A stretch of DNA of 64,000 nt from contig NZ_JACJVI010000005.1 in the NCBI RefSeq assembly GCF_014237835.1, forward strand, positions 186,001 to 250,000. Direction: 5' to 3'. Position 1 is the stretch's first letter. The number at the start of each line of letters is the position of its first letter. Source of the stretch: Rhizobium sp. AQ_MP. GTDB taxonomy: Bacteria > Pseudomonadota > Alphaproteobacteria > Rhizobiales > Rhizobiaceae. A model generated the notes under the pieces. The model was not told the origin of the DNA. It ran no database searches and saw only the letters and a program-made list of their open reading frames with translations. Positions 27,734 to 36,758 of the stretch are shown one piece after another. Position numbers and translations under genes: made by a program.

Positions 27734-28969
27734 ATGAATTTTCGTAGCTTCGCGGCAGCTTTGGCCGCAACAGTCGCCATGCCATTCGCAGCGGCTCACG
27801 CCACCGATCTCGAAGTAACCCATTGGTGGACATCCGGCGGTGAGGCTGCGGCTGTCGCCGAGCTCGCCAAGGCTTTCGATGCCACCGGCAACAAATGGGT
27901 CGACGGCGCCATCGCCGGTTCCGGCGGCACGGCCCGCCCGATCATGATCAGCCGCATCACCGGCGGCGATCCGATGGGCGCCACGCAGTTCAACCACGGC
28001 CGTCAGGCCGAGGAACTTGTCGAAGCAGGCCTGATGAAGGACCTGACGGCGGTCGCCGAAAAGGAAAAGTGGAAGGAAATCGTCAAGCCGGCGAGCCTTC
28101 TCGACAGCTGCACGATCGACGGCAAGATCTATTGCGCCCCAGTCAACATCCACTCCTGGCAGTGGCTGTGGCTGTCCAATGCCGCGTTTGAAAGTGCCGG
28201 CGTTGCCGTACCGAAGAACTGGGACGAGTTCGTCGCAGCCGCTCCGGCGCTTGAAGCCAAGGGCATCATTCCGCTCGCCGTTGGTGGCCAGCCGTGGCAG
28301 TCTGCCGGTGCCTTCGACGTTCTGATGGTCGCCATTGCCGGCAAGGACACCTTCTACAAGGTCTTCAAGGACAAGGACGAGGAAGTCGCCGCCGGCGCCG
28401 ATATCGCCAAGGTCTTCAAGGCCGCCGACGATGCGCGTCGCATGTCCAAGGGCACCAATGTACAGGACTGGAACCAGGCCACGAACCTGGTCATCACCGG
28501 CAAGGCCGGCGGCCAGATCATGGGTGACTGGGCTCAGGGCGAATTCGCGCTCGCTGGCCAGGTCGCCGGCAAGGACTACACCTGCCTTCCGGGCCTCGGC
28601 GTGAACGAGATCATCTCGACCGGCGGTGACGCCTTCTACTTCCCGGTCGTCGATGACGAAGCCAAGTCGGCAGCCCAGGACGTTCTGGCTGCCACGCTGC
28701 TCGCACCGGCTACCCAGGTCGCCTTCAACCTGAAGAAGGGCTCGCTGCCGGTTCGTGGCGACGTCGACCTCGCAGCCGCCAACGACTGCATGAAGAAGGG
28801 CCTCGACATTCTCGCCAAGGGCAATGTCATCGAGGGTACCGACCAGCTGCTTTCGGCCGACAGCCAGAAGCAGAAGGAAGACCTCTTCTCCGAGTTCTTC
28901 GCCAATCCGTCCATGACCGTCGAAGATGCGCAGAAGCGCTTCGTCGATATCATCGCTTCCGCTGAATAA
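27734..28969 (+). CDS. Sugar ABC transporter substrate-binding protein
   Basis: A 411-residue family 1 extracellular solute-binding protein with a clear signal peptide (cleavage after AAAHA, about residue 22). The mature part begins DLEVTHWWTSGGEAAAV, typical of binding proteins for glucosides or oligosaccharides. A strong GAGGGAGGAG site precedes the ATG. Two permeases and an ATPase follow, and glycoside hydrolases lie downstream. The ligand is therefore probably a plant-derived oligosaccharide, but its identity cannot be read from sequence. Confidence 0.9.
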   Translation: MNFRSFAAALAATVAMPFAAAHATDLEVTHWWTSGGEAAAVAELAKAFDATGNKWVDGAIAGSGGTARPIMISRITGGDPMGATQFNHGRQAEELVEAGLMKDLTAVAEKEKWKEIVKPASLLDSCTIDGKIYCAPVNIHSWQWLWLSNAAFESAGVAVPKNWDEFVAAAPALEAKGIIPLAVGGQPWQSAGAFDVLMVAIAGKDTFYKVFKDKDEEVAAGADIAKVFKAADDARRMSKGTNVQDWNQATNLVITGKAGGQIMGDWAQGEFALAGQVAGKDYTCLPGLGVNEIISTGGDAFYFPVVDDEAKSAAQDVLAATLLAPATQVAFNLKKGSLPVRGDVDLAAANDCMKKGLDILAKGNVIEGTDQLLSADSQKQKEDLFSEFFANPSMTVEDAQKRFVDIIASAE

Positions 28970-28982
28970 TCGCGGGTGACCT

Positions 28983-29011
28983 GTCCGGTCAGGGGCGTCC
29001 CCTGGCCGGAC
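28983..29011 (+). other. Strong mRNA hairpin between binding-protein and permease genes
   Basis: A 13-bp stem (28983-28995 with 28999-29011, one G-T pair) closes a 3-nt loop, 14 bp after the binding-protein stop, with no long T run. Such hairpins commonly protect the upstream message from 3' decay and let the binding protein be made in excess over the permeases. Confidence 0.6.
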
Positions 29012-29138
29012 ATTGGCCATTTTCGACCGGGTAGGGCACTCGTGCCCCGTCTTGCCGGCCGTGTGCGGGATGCGTTGGCGTTTCAGCGTTGCGGCTCGGT
29101 TCGACCACGCCCGTGTCCAGGACGAGGAGGACTGACCC

Positions 29139-30041
29139 ATGGCAAGCCCGTCGCATGCCGGTCGACCCAACAAGCTGTTTCGCAACCTGAACGCCAAGAT
29201 CGCTTCCATCCCGATGGTGCTGACCGCGCTGGTCATCTTCCTCGGGGGCACCATCTGGACGGTCGTCTATTCCTTCACCAATTCGAAGCTGCTGCCGCGG
29301 GCGAACTTCGTCGGTTTCGACCAGTACGAACGCCTCTGGGATGCACCACGCTGGGTGATGTCGATCCAGAATCTGGCGATCTACGGCATCCTGTCGCTGA
29401 TCTTTTCGATCGTGATCGGCTTCGTGCTGGCGGCGTTGATGGATCAGAAGATCCGGTTTGAAAATGCGTTCCGCACCATCTTCCTTTATCCCTTCGCGCT
29501 CTCTTTCATCGTGACCGGTCTGGTCTGGCAGTGGATCCTCAACCCCGATTTCGGGGTGCAGTCGATCGTGCGCTCGCTGGGCTGGGAGACCTTCACCTTC
29601 AATCCCCTCTACAATTCCGAGATCGTCATCTACGGGATCCTGATCGCCGGTCTCTGGCAGGGAACGGGTCTCGTCATGTGCCTGCTCCTGGCCGGCCTGC
29701 GCGGCATTGATGAGGACATCTGGAAGGCGGCGCGCGTCGACGGCATTCCGATGTGGAAGACCTATCTCTTCATCGTCATCCCGATGATGCGGCCGGTCTT
29801 CATCACCACGCTCGTCATCATCACCTCCGGCATCGTCCGCCTTTATGACCTCGTCGTTGCCCAGACCAGCGGCGGCCCCGGCATCGCCTCCGAAGTGCCT
29901 GCAAAATATGTCTATGACTACATGTTCCAGGCGCAGAATCTCGGTCAGGGATTTGCTGCCTCGACCATGATGCTGCTGACGGTCGCCATCGTCATCATCC
30001 CCTGGGCCTATCTCGAATTCGGAGGAAAGAAGCGTGGCTAA
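29139..30041 (+). CDS. Sugar ABC transporter permease (MalF-like)
   Basis: A 300-residue inner-membrane protein with six predicted helices. The EAA loop that contacts the ATPase is visible near residues 190-210 (DEDIWKAARVDGIPMWKTYL). The start is preceded by GACGAGGAGG. It overlaps the next permease by 8 bp and forms the channel heterodimer with it. Confidence 0.9.
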   Translation: MASPSHAGRPNKLFRNLNAKIASIPMVLTALVIFLGGTIWTVVYSFTNSKLLPRANFVGFDQYERLWDAPRWVMSIQNLAIYGILSLIFSIVIGFVLAALMDQKIRFENAFRTIFLYPFALSFIVTGLVWQWILNPDFGVQSIVRSLGWETFTFNPLYNSEIVIYGILIAGLWQGTGLVMCLLLAGLRGIDEDIWKAARVDGIPMWKTYLFIVIPMMRPVFITTLVIITSGIVRLYDLVVAQTSGGPGIASEVPAKYVYDYMFQAQNLGQGFAASTMMLLTVAIVIIPWAYLEFGGKKRG

Positions 30042-30978
30042 TCCCGGTACCCTGAACACCGCGGCTGCCGGTTTCGATGCAGTCTCCGATCGTCTTGGTC
30101 CCGGACCGCGGGGCGCCAAGCCGAAGCGCACCTTTTCCGGTCGCAACATCATGCTCTACGGGTCGCTGATCTTCTTTGCGATCTATTATCTGGTGCCGCT
30201 CTACGTAATGATAGTCACCTCGCTCAAGGGCATGCCGGAAATCCGCCTCGGCAATATCTTTTCACCGCCGGTCGAGATTACCTTCGAGCCCTGGGTCAAG
30301 GCCTGGGCGACCGCCTGCACCGGTCTTAACTGCGATGGCCTGTCGCGCGGCTTCTGGAATTCGGTTCGCATCACCGTACCGTCGACGCTGATCTCGATCC
30401 TGATCGCCTCGGTCAACGGCTATGCGCTCGCCAACTGGCGATTCAAGGGCTCTGAACTGTTCTTCACGATCCTGATCATCGGTGCCTTCATCCCCTATCA
30501 GGTGATGATCTATCCGATCGTCATCGTGCTGCGCGAGCTTGGCATCTACGGCACGCTGACCGGCCTCGTGATCGTGCACACCATCTTCGGCATGCCGATC
30601 CTGACGCTGCTCTTCCGCAACTACTTCACCTCGCTGCCGGAAGAGTTGTTCAAGGCGGCGCGCATCGACGGTGCAGGGTTCTGGCAAATCTATCTTCGGA
30701 TCATGCTGCCGATGTCGCTGCCGATCTTCGTCGTCGCCATGATCCTGCAGATCACCGGCATCTGGAACGACTTCCTGTTCGGTGTCGTGTTCACGAGGCC
30801 CGAATACTACCCGATGACCGTGCAGCTCAACAACATCGTCAATTCGGTGCAGGGCGTGAAGGAATACAACGTCAACATGGCCGCAACGCTTCTGACCGGC
30901 GCCGTGCCGCTCATCGTCTACTTCATTTCCGGGCGCCTGTTCGTCCGGGGCATCGCCGCCGGCGCAGTCAAGGGTTAA
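30034..30978 (+). CDS. Sugar ABC transporter permease (MalG-like)
   Basis: A 314-residue permease with a GTG start. The N-terminal 35 residues are polar, followed by the first helix (MLYGSLIFFAIYYLVPLY). The EAA loop reads PEELFKAARIDGAGFWQIYL, near residues 203-222. It carries a periplasmic loop with two Cys (TACTGLNCDG). It is the partner of the upstream permease. Confidence 0.9.
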   Translation: MANPGTLNTAAAGFDAVSDRLGPGPRGAKPKRTFSGRNIMLYGSLIFFAIYYLVPLYVMIVTSLKGMPEIRLGNIFSPPVEITFEPWVKAWATACTGLNCDGLSRGFWNSVRITVPSTLISILIASVNGYALANWRFKGSELFFTILIIGAFIPYQVMIYPIVIVLRELGIYGTLTGLVIVHTIFGMPILTLLFRNYFTSLPEELFKAARIDGAGFWQIYLRIMLPMSLPIFVVAMILQITGIWNDFLFGVVFTRPEYYPMTVQLNNIVNSVQGVKEYNVNMAATLLTGAVPLIVYFISGRLFVRGIAAGAVKG

Positions 30979-30982
30979 GCTC

Positions 30983-32071
30983 ATGTCGCACAGTGTATCG
31001 ATCAAGAACCTCTCGTTGAGCTTCGGCGCCGTGAAGGTGCTCGAAAACCTCAATCTCGACATCGTCGACGGCGAGTTCATCGTTCTCCTCGGCTCGTCCG
31101 GTTGCGGCAAGTCCACGCTTCTCAACTGCATTGCCGGACTGCTCGAGCCGACCGACGGTCAGATCTTCATCAAGGGCAAGAATGTCACCTGGGAGGAGCC
31201 CAAGGACCGCGGCATCGGCATGGTGTTCCAGTCCTACGCGCTCTATCCGCAAATGTCGGTGAAGAAGAACCTGTCTTTCGGCCTGCAGGTCGCCAAGATG
31301 CCGAAGGACGAGATCGAGAAGCGCGTCCAGCGCGCCGCAGACATCCTGCAGATCGGGCCGCTGCTCGATCGCAAGCCGTCGGCACTCTCCGGTGGTCAGC
31401 GGCAGCGCGTGGCAATCGGCCGTGCGCTTGTCCGTGACGTCGACGTCTTCCTGTTCGACGAGCCGCTGTCGAACCTCGACGCCAAGCTACGCTCGGAGCT
31501 GCGCGTCGAGATCAAGCGCCTGCACCAGAACCTCAAGAATACGATGATCTATGTCACCCACGACCAGATCGAGGCGCTGACGCTGGCCGACCGTATCGCC
31601 ATCATGAAGAGCGGCGTTATCCAGCAGCTCGCAGATCCGAACACAATCTACAATCAGCCGAAGAACCTTTTCGTCGCCGGCTTCATCGGTTCGCCGTCGA
31701 TGAATTTCCTGCATGGCGAATTGATCAACGAGGGCGGCGAGGTGTTCTTCCGCACCCACAATGTGCTGTTTTCGATGAAGGGCTACCGCTCGCAGGAGCC
31801 GCTGATGGGCGGTCGCAAGGTCGTGCTTGGCGTTCGTCCCGAGCATATCAAGGTCGACGAGGAGACCGGCATCAGCGAGTTGCATGAGGCGGTCGTCGAC
31901 ATCGAAGAGCCGATGGGCGCCGACAACCTGCTCTGGCTCAAGCATGCCGGCCACACCATGTCGGTGCGCATCGGCGGCACCCGCCGCTATGCGCCCGGCG
32001 CCAAGGTTCGCCTCGGCTTCGACATGGAGGTCGCTTCGCTGTTCGACGCGACGACCGAAGAGCGCATCTGA
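30983..32071 (+). CDS. Sugar ABC transporter ATP-binding protein (MalK/UgpC family)
   Basis: A 362-residue ATPase with Walker A GSSGCGKST (about residues 38-46), Q-loop VFQSYALYP, signature LSGGQRQRVAIGRAL and Walker B VFLFDEPLSNLDAKLR. The C-terminal regulatory TOBE-like region (VLGVRPEHIKV) is typical of the CUT1 class, which handles di- and oligosaccharides. A strong terminator follows within 12 bp. Confidence 0.93.
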   Translation: MSHSVSIKNLSLSFGAVKVLENLNLDIVDGEFIVLLGSSGCGKSTLLNCIAGLLEPTDGQIFIKGKNVTWEEPKDRGIGMVFQSYALYPQMSVKKNLSFGLQVAKMPKDEIEKRVQRAADILQIGPLLDRKPSALSGGQRQRVAIGRALVRDVDVFLFDEPLSNLDAKLRSELRVEIKRLHQNLKNTMIYVTHDQIEALTLADRIAIMKSGVIQQLADPNTIYNQPKNLFVAGFIGSPSMNFLHGELINEGGEVFFRTHNVLFSMKGYRSQEPLMGGRKVVLGVRPEHIKVDEETGISELHEAVVDIEEPMGADNLLWLKHAGHTMSVRIGGTRRYAPGAKVRLGFDMEVASLFDATTEERI

Positions 32072-32082
32072 CACCTTCCCCT

Positions 32083-32115
32083 CGCGTCCCGGACTGTGAC
32101 CGGGACGCGTTTTTT
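32083..32115 (+). terminator. Rho-independent terminator after the ABC transporter genes
   Basis: A perfect 10-bp stem (CGCGTCCCGG with CCGGGACGCG), a 7-nt loop and six T. It separates the transporter genes from the catabolic genes, so the latter are expressed by read-through or from their own promoter. Confidence 0.88.
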
Positions 32116-32134
32116 CTTCCTTAGGACTGAAGTC

Positions 32135-34594
32135 ATGAACCAGAGTGCGAATAGCGGCGTGATCGATCTCCACGGCGAGTGGCGCCTCGCCTCCGTCGAC
32201 GGAGACCACCAGGCGGCGATCACGCTGCCAGGGGATGTGCATTCGGCCCTGCATGCTGCCGGTCTCATTCCGGATCCCTATTTCGGCCGCAACGAAGAGG
32301 TCGTGCAGTGGGTCGCCGAGCGCGACTGGGCCATCGAGCGCCGCGTGATCATCCCGGACATTTCCGGCAGCTGGTATCTCGACATCGACTATCTTGATAC
32401 GGTCGCCGTCGTCTTCGTCAACGAAGTGCCCGTGCTGTCCGCCGACAACTGCTTCCGCCGCTATCGGCCCGATGTCAGCCATGCGCTTCAGCCGGGCGAG
32501 AACACCGTTCGGATCGTCTTTCATTCGAGCATCACGGCCGGCGCCGAGCGCCAGGCGCGTCAGCCGTTCTACATCCCGTATTCCACTGGCAACTGCCCGA
32601 TCCCCAACGGCAACATGCTGCGAAAGCCGCAATGCCATTTCGGATGGGACTGGAATATCGCCATTGCGCCGATCGGGCTCTACGGCACGCTGTCGCTGAA
32701 GAAGCTCGACCCCGCCCGCATCGAGCATGTCGAGACCGAGCAGGTCCATCATGCCGATGGTCGCGTCGAGCTCAAGGTTACCGCTACCATTTATTCTGTC
32801 GAGCCTGCCGTCGTGCCTGTGCACTTCACGCTTGATGGAGAACGTGTGCGGCTTGATGTCGGCATTTCAGCTGGCGAGACGAAGGTTGTGCATGTCTTCG
32901 AGATCGAGAGCCCGCGCCTCTGGTGGCCTGCAGGTTCTGGCGAGCAGGTGCTTTATACCCTGACCGTCGATCTGCCGACGGAAACCGTCACCCGCCAGAT
33001 CGGCTTGCGCAGCGTCGAACTGCTCACCGATCCCGACGCCGCCGGCAGCCGCTTTGCGCTCAAGGTCAATGGTCGCGAGATCTTCTGCCGCGGGGCAAAC
33101 TGGATCCCCGCCGACGCGCTCTTCTCTCGCTCGTCTGAGGAGAAAACGACCGATCTGCTGAATTCGGCCATCGCTGCCAATATGAACATGATCCGAGTCT
33201 GGGGCGGCGGCTTCTACGAACCGGACTGGTTCTATGATCTCTGCGACCGGCTCGGCCTGATGGTCTGGCAGGATTTCATGTTCGCCTGCAATCTCTACCC
33301 TTGCACCGAGGACTTCCTCGACAACGTCGCCCACGAGGTCGAATACCAGGTCAAGCGCCTGTCCAGCCACGCCTCCATCGTCATCTGGTGCGGTGACAAC
33401 GAGCTCGTCGGCGCGCTCACCTGGTTCCCGGAATCCCGCGACAACCGCGATCGCTATCTCGTCGCTTATGACCGGCTCAATCGCACCATCGAGCAGGGCG
33501 TCAAGAAGACTTTTCCGCAGGGCATCTGGTGGCCGTCCAGCCCGGCCTCGGGCTATCTCGATTACGGCGACGCCTGGCATGCCGACGGTTCCGGCGACAT
33601 GCATTACTGGTCGGTCTGGCACGAAAACAAGAGTTTCGATAATTACCGAACCGTCAAACCGCGCTTCTGCTCGGAATTCGGCTTCCAATCCTATACGTCG
33701 CTGCCGGTCATCGAGAGCTTTGCGGACAAGGCCGACATGAACATCGCCTCGCCGGTGATCGAACTGCACCAGAAGAATGCCGGCGGCAACGAGCGGATCG
33801 CGGGCACGATGTTCCGCTATTTCCGCTTCCCGAAGGACTTCGCCAATTTCGTCTATCTGAGCCAGATCCAGCAGGGTCTCGCCATCAAGACCGCAGTCGA
33901 ATACTGGCGGTCGCTGAAGCCGCATTGCATGGGCACCATCTACTGGCAGCTCAACGACACCTGGCCGGTCGCCTCCTGGTCGAGCCTCGACTATGGCGGC
34001 AGCTGGAAGGCGATGCATTACATGGTGCGCCGCTTCTTCCAGCCGGTCGCCGTCGCTGCCATTCCCTCCGAAGATGGCACGACGATTTCGCTCTCCATGG
34101 TCAACGATACGCTCGATAGCGTCACCATCGACGCCAATCTCTTCGTGCTCACGCTGTCGGGGGATCGCATTCCGCTCAAGAGCGTGCAGGGCGATTGTGG
34201 GCCGGATGCCGCCGACCTGCTCGTCACGCTCGATGCCAGCGAGATCCCGGCAGACGGTCTGCTCGCCTGGAGCTTCATCGCTTCGAACGGGATGAGCGGG
34301 GAGGGACATTTCCTCAACGGCACCTACAAGGCGCTCGATCTCGAGCCTTCACGCCTCGAGACCGCCATCTCACCGACCGTCGATGGCAGCTTCGAGATCA
34401 CCGTCACCGCCCATGGGCTTGCGCTTTTCGTCATGCTCGAAAGCCGCACTCCCGGCCGCTATTCGGACAATGCCTTCGATCTCTCGGCAGGCGAGAGCCG
34501 CCGCATCATCTTCACACCCGAGACCGGGCTTCCCGCCGGAGCGCTGCCGGACTTCCGCATCTACGATCTCTACACCTGCCAGTCGGCGGACTGA
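32135..34594 (+). CDS. Glycoside hydrolase family 2, probable beta-mannosidase
   Basis: An 819-residue cytoplasmic enzyme without signal peptide. The ATG at 32135 follows TTAGGA. The N-terminal sugar-binding domain (DLHGEWRLASVDGD) leads to the (beta/alpha)8 domain. There the acid/base Glu lies in VIWCGDNELVGAL and the nucleophile Glu in RFCSEFGFQSYTS. The GRNEEVVQWVAERDW and FGWDWNIAIAPIG segments are those of beta-mannosidases rather than beta-galactosidases. It would cleave terminal beta-mannose from imported manno-oligosaccharides. Confidence 0.87.
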   Translation: MNQSANSGVIDLHGEWRLASVDGDHQAAITLPGDVHSALHAAGLIPDPYFGRNEEVVQWVAERDWAIERRVIIPDISGSWYLDIDYLDTVAVVFVNEVPVLSADNCFRRYRPDVSHALQPGENTVRIVFHSSITAGAERQARQPFYIPYSTGNCPIPNGNMLRKPQCHFGWDWNIAIAPIGLYGTLSLKKLDPARIEHVETEQVHHADGRVELKVTATIYSVEPAVVPVHFTLDGERVRLDVGISAGETKVVHVFEIESPRLWWPAGSGEQVLYTLTVDLPTETVTRQIGLRSVELLTDPDAAGSRFALKVNGREIFCRGANWIPADALFSRSSEEKTTDLLNSAIAANMNMIRVWGGGFYEPDWFYDLCDRLGLMVWQDFMFACNLYPCTEDFLDNVAHEVEYQVKRLSSHASIVIWCGDNELVGALTWFPESRDNRDRYLVAYDRLNRTIEQGVKKTFPQGIWWPSSPASGYLDYGDAWHADGSGDMHYWSVWHENKSFDNYRTVKPRFCSEFGFQSYTSLPVIESFADKADMNIASPVIELHQKNAGGNERIAGTMFRYFRFPKDFANFVYLSQIQQGLAIKTAVEYWRSLKPHCMGTIYWQLNDTWPVASWSSLDYGGSWKAMHYMVRRFFQPVAVAAIPSEDGTTISLSMVNDTLDSVTIDANLFVLTLSGDRIPLKSVQGDCGPDAADLLVTLDASEIPADGLLAWSFIASNGMSGEGHFLNGTYKALDLEPSRLETAISPTVDGSFEITVTAHGLALFVMLESRTPGRYSDNAFDLSAGESRRIIFTPETGLPAGALPDFRIYDLYTCQSAD

Positions 34595-34664
34595 CAGGCT
34601 CTTAAGACAGGATACCAAGTCCCTGGGCGCCCGATCCAAGGACATACGAGGAGGAGACTACCCG

Positions 34665-35426
34665 ATGACGAAACTCGGCTTCCAGCTTTACAGCGCCCGC
34701 AATTTCCAGCCCTTCAGTGGCATCTATCCGAAGCTTCAGGCCGCCGGTTATGGCGAGGTCGAGGGTTACGGCGCCCTGTACGCCTCGCTGGCCGATGGTG
34801 AGCTCGACGCCTTCCGCAAGGAGCTCGATGACAACAGCCTGACCATGCCGACCGCGCATTTCGGTCTCGACATGATCGAGAACGATCCGGCCCGCGTCAT
34901 CAAGATTGCCAAGACGCTCGGCATCGAAGCCGTCTACTGCCCCTATCTGATGCCCGACCAGCGCCCGACCGATGCCTTAGGCTGGTTTGCCTTTGGTCAG
35001 CGCCTGCAGGCCGCCGGCAAGCCGCTGCGCGATGCGGGTCTCGTTTTCGGCTGGCACAATCACGACTTTGAATTCGCGGCCCTGCCGGACGGCTCCACCC
35101 CGCAGGAACAGATCTTCGCCGGCGGTCCCGAACTCGACTGGGAAGCCGATATCGCCTGGGTCATCCGCGGCAAGGCCGATCCCTTCGCCTGGATCGAAAG
35201 CTACGGCAAGCGCATCAGCGCCGTGCATGTGAAGGACATCGCGCCGGCGGGCGAAAATACCGACGAAGACGGCTGGGCCGATGTCGGTCACGGCACCGTC
35301 GACTGGAAGGGCCTGGTTGCGGCGCTGAAGAGCACCCGCGTGAAGCATTTCGTCGTCGAGCACGACAATCCCAAGGATATCGACCGGCTGATCACCCGCT
35401 CGATCGCATCCTTCAAGACTTATTGA
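34665..35426 (+). CDS. Sugar phosphate isomerase/epimerase (AP endonuclease 2-like TIM barrel)
   Basis: A 253-residue TIM-barrel protein starting MTKLGFQLYSARNFQ behind GAGGAGGAG; reading frame upstream of 34665 is the tail of the previous gene in another frame. Metal-binding blocks include FGWHNHDFEF, ISAVHVKDIAP and FVVEHDNPKD. It probably interconverts keto sugars from the imported saccharide. It sits with a Gfo/Idh oxidoreductase, a pairing often seen in inositol or keto-sugar pathways; the substrate is not known. Confidence 0.85.
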   Translation: MTKLGFQLYSARNFQPFSGIYPKLQAAGYGEVEGYGALYASLADGELDAFRKELDDNSLTMPTAHFGLDMIENDPARVIKIAKTLGIEAVYCPYLMPDQRPTDALGWFAFGQRLQAAGKPLRDAGLVFGWHNHDFEFAALPDGSTPQEQIFAGGPELDWEADIAWVIRGKADPFAWIESYGKRISAVHVKDIAPAGENTDEDGWADVGHGTVDWKGLVAALKSTRVKHFVVEHDNPKDIDRLITRSIASFKTY

Positions 35427-35453
35427 ACCACTCGCAGCAAGCAGGACATTTCC

Positions 35454-36587
35454 ATGGCACGCGAACTCGGCGTCGGCATCATCGGATGCGGCAATATCTC
35501 CACCACCTACTTCTCGCTGGCGCCGCTGTTTCGCGGCCTGAAGGTCGTTGCCTGCGCGGATATCAATCCGGCAGCCGCCGAAGCCCGGGCTGCTGAATAT
35601 GGCGTCAAGGCTCAGACAATCGATGAGCTCCTCGCCAATCCCGAGGTCGACATCGTCGTCAACCTGACGATCCCGGATGCCCATTATCCGGTTTCCAAAC
35701 GGATTCTCGAAGCCGGCAAACATGTCTATTCGGAAAAGCCGCTGGTGCTCTCGCTCGAACAAGGCGAGGACTTGCGTGCGATTGCGAAAGCCAAGGTCCT
35801 GTCGGTCGGCTGCGCGCCTGACACCTTCCTCGGCGGTGCGCACCAGCTGGCCCGCGCCTTCATCGACAAGGGCGGCATCGGCCGTGTCACCTCCGGCACC
35901 TGCCATGTCATGAGCCCGGGGATGGAAATGTGGCACCCGAACCCGGACTTCTTCTTCCTGCCCGGCGGCGGCCCGGTCCTCGACCTCGGCCCCTATTACA
36001 TCGCCAACCTGATCAACCTGATCGGCCCGGTCAAGCGTGTCGCGGCGCTGACCTCGATGGCCAACGAGACCCGGACCATCACCAGCCAGCCGCGCAACGG
36101 CGAGGTGATCCCGGTCAAGACGCCCACCAATATCCATGCGCTTCTGGAATTCCAGAACGGCGCGACAATCACGCTGTCCGCCAGCTGGGATGTCTGGAGC
36201 CACCGGCACGCCAACATGGAACTCTACGGCACCGATGGCTCGCTCTACGTGCCGGATCCGAACTTCTTTGGCGGCAATGTTGAAGCCTCCGGTCGCAACA
36301 AGGACATTCAGCCGCTGGAAGCCTGGGATCACCCCTTCGGCCGCAACAACCAGGAGAGCCCGCAAGGTCCACGCGCCAACTACCGCACGGCCGGCCTCGC
36401 GGATATGGCTGTCGCGATCCTCGAAGGCCGTGATGCCCGCTGCTCGCTCGACCGCGCGCTGCATGGTGTCGATGTCATGGTGTCGATCCTGAAGTCGGGC
36501 GAGACGGGGGAATTCGTGACATTGTCGACAACCTGCACCCAACCGGCTGCCCTGGGTATCGACGAAGCGCAGGCTCTGCTTAGATAA
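35454..36587 (+). CDS. Gfo/Idh/MocA family oxidoreductase
   Basis: A 377-residue NAD(P)-dependent sugar oxidoreductase. The N-terminal Rossmann motif is VGIIGCGNIS (about residues 7-16). The conserved EKP block (HVYSEKPLVLSLEQG) carries the catalytic Lys, and GGGPVLDLGPYYI follows. It starts 27 bp after the isomerase stop. Immediately after the stop come GC-rich palindromic repeats. Confidence 0.9.
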   Translation: MARELGVGIIGCGNISTTYFSLAPLFRGLKVVACADINPAAAEARAAEYGVKAQTIDELLANPEVDIVVNLTIPDAHYPVSKRILEAGKHVYSEKPLVLSLEQGEDLRAIAKAKVLSVGCAPDTFLGGAHQLARAFIDKGGIGRVTSGTCHVMSPGMEMWHPNPDFFFLPGGGPVLDLGPYYIANLINLIGPVKRVAALTSMANETRTITSQPRNGEVIPVKTPTNIHALLEFQNGATITLSASWDVWSHRHANMELYGTDGSLYVPDPNFFGGNVEASGRNKDIQPLEAWDHPFGRNNQESPQGPRANYRTAGLADMAVAILEGRDARCSLDRALHGVDVMVSILKSGETGEFVTLSTTCTQPAALGIDEAQALLR

Positions 36588-36603
36588 GGGGAGTGGTGTT
36601 GCT

Positions 36604-36723
36604 TGCCCCTCATCCCCCTGCCGGGACCTTCTCCCCGCAGGCGGGGAGAAGGGGGAGCACGGCCGCCGCATCGGCCTTCTCCCCGTTCGCGGGGAGAAGG
36701 TGGCGGCAGCCGGATGAGGGGCA
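36604..36723. repeat. Paired GC-rich palindromes ahead of the aldo-keto reductase
   Basis: Two half-elements point toward each other: 36604-36652 begins TGCCCCTCATCC and 36675-36723 ends GGATGAGGGGCA. Each contains the hairpin CCTTCTCCCCG-N4-5-CGGGGAGAAGG. The first half is an exact inverted copy of 37982-38030 on the other side of the next gene. This is an extragenic palindromic repeat family of the kind common in Rhizobiaceae. Confidence 0.85.
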
Positions 36724-36758
36724 GCATCGCTCAACAGACATCTGGGAGAGAACCATCC

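Noticed and set aside
36603..36758. N-terminal extension of the aldo-keto reductase through the repeat
   Set aside because: The added residues are a translation of the palindromic repeat; the start at 36759 has a ribosome site and the family N-terminus.
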